Assembly: GCF_000617925.1 (NCBI RefSeq)
Contig: NZ_BAMT01000001.1
Location: 725,903 to 789,902 of the forward strand
Direction of reading: 5' to 3'
Length of the DNA: 64,000 bases
Source: Methylobacillus glycogenes JCM 2850
Lineage (GTDB): Bacteria; Pseudomonadota; Gammaproteobacteria; Burkholderiales; Methylophilaceae
Shown: piece by piece, positions 63,424 through 64,000 of the stretch
Layout of the letters: each line of letters begins with the position of its first letter
Numbering within the stretch: the first letter of the stretch is position 1
Notes under the pieces: model-generated
Database searches by the model: none
What the model was told of the DNA's origin: nothing
Seen by the model: only the letters and a program-made list of their open reading frames with translations
Program-made: the position numbers and the translations under genes

Positions 63424-63708
63424 TTTATGTAATTCAGACTTTCAAAAATCCTTGAAACCCTTGCAGCACTAGTAATTTGACCATTTGATAAGAATGTAAT
63501 TCTTATGTAATTCATACGTAATTGAATTACATAGATAGAGTGTAATTTTCATTAAAGAAGCATCTATATAAATCAATAACTTATATATAAATTACAGTTT
63601 AAATTACACTAAATTACAGTATTTTGTAATTCTATAAATCATTATAAAACAGTAGGTTATTCTTAATTTTTCCCATAATTTTAATAAATTACACTTTTCC
63701 CGAGGTCA
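63404..63708. repeat. 25-bp inverted repeats enclosing a TGTAATT iteron field
   Basis: TGACCTCGGGAAAAGTGTAA+TTTAT (63404-63428) recurs as an exact inverted copy at 63684-63708, 255 bp apart. Between and within them TGTAATT or its reverse AATTACA occurs twelve times (63419, 63428, 63495, 63506, 63525, 63541, 63590, 63602, 63612, 63625, 63687, and CGTAATT at 63517). Copies at 63495, 63506 and 63517 are 11 bp apart, one helical turn. The stretch is about 80% AT. It looks like a binding array of one protein: an origin, partition site, or the ends of a small mobile element. It holds no gene except the end of the previous one. Confidence 0.75.
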
Positions 63709-64000
63709 CTTTTTATTTTCTATATCCACCCCCTCAATTTCCCCTTATGGATGAAACGCATAAGTTACGCGCATGAATATGCAAGTGTCTTCGTGCACCA
63801 ATACCCCACGAAGCCCCCAGTAATGCCGCGGCTTGCGCCGGGTCATGCAGCTGCATAATTTATTGGGTGTTAACTGCGCAGGCGTGGCGGGGTCACGAGC
63901 GCGCGCGCCGGGTCGAAAGTAGGCGTGGTACGCGAAAACTGATGAAATCTCATCACCAAGCACCCCGGCAGCACCCCGGCAGCACCCCGGCAGCACCCCG
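63709..64000. other. GC-rich stretch ending in an 11-bp tandem repeat
   Basis: After the inverted repeat, composition switches to high GC (gcgcgcgcgccggg near 63900), with small palindromes (tgcagctgca at 63848-63857; gatga-aatc-tcatc at 63940-63953). From 63961 the unit CACCCCGGCAG repeats 3.6 times to the edge of the window. An 83-codon frame on the minus strand (63745-63996) has no family features. No gene is supported. Confidence 0.6.

Noticed and set aside
63961..64000. CRISPR or coding repeat at the window end
   Set aside because: An 11-bp unit without spacers, and no supported reading frame.

Overview
This looks like chromosomal DNA of a betaproteobacterium. The order rpsF-priB-rpsR-rplI-dnaB-alr-radA, the cyo oxidase operon, the RNase E gene with a long leader and the DNA-repair cluster all fit that class; a Methylophilaceae-like organism is my best guess, not a demonstrated one. 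Most of the window is ordinary core genome at moderate GC, with three accessory patches: a decayed filamentous-prophage zone beside a dif site (about 2.7-5.5 kb), a small-gene patch after a tRNA-Leu (30.1-32.3 kb), and the start of a genomic island at a tRNA-Ser (60.8 kb to the window end).

Layout. 1-2685: heavy-metal RND efflux genes on the minus strand (czcI-like, czcC-like, czcB-like running off the edge). 2765-5507: dif site, Zot remnant and unknown genes. 5883-11191: minus-strand radA, alr, dnaB and the ribosomal rpsF-priB-rpsR-rplI operon. 11462-22695: pgi; a tightly packed rluC-gph-Rieske-sppA operon; rne; uvrB; a trypsin-like protease with TPRs. 22873-29449: an aspartate-type aminotransferase and two c-di-GMP proteins, one with a Ner-type DNA-binding domain fused to GGDEF-EAL. 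30129-32725: tRNA-Leu, small lipoproteins, two paralogous small proteins and an HTH protein. 32885-40544: a second metal RND system (czcCBA-like) with its two-component regulator. 40703-47616: HAD-like protein, acetyltransferase, glutamine amidotransferase, alkylation repair (alkB, ada, alkA) and relA. 47956-54329: secreted proteins, ecotin, and cyoABCDE. 54431-56737: a putative Fur-controlled PepSY iron operon. 56946-60673: stress protein, a zinc-free L36 paralogue, srkA, glutathione peroxidase, Yip1 protein. 60832-64000: tRNA-Ser, integrase, an unknown AT-rich gene, a 25-bp inverted repeat enclosing a dense iteron field, and GC-rich sequence with an 11-bp tandem repeat.

A feature of the whole window is that at least ten otherwise normal genes (radA, priB, rluC, czcA twice, ada, cyoB, the DUF3325 and PepSY genes, srkA twice, one membrane protein) are broken by what looks like a single missing base. 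Adding one base per break restores the family's usual length and sequence. Several are housekeeping genes, so base-call errors in the assembly are the simplest explanation; I annotate these as full-length genes with a frameshift.

The most interesting biology is the Ner-GGDEF-EAL fusion with palindromes upstream of it, the inverted-repeat/iteron structure in the tRNA-Ser island next to an unrecognised gene, the dif site beside a dead inovirus, and the zinc-free L36 gene with a palindrome over its promoter.
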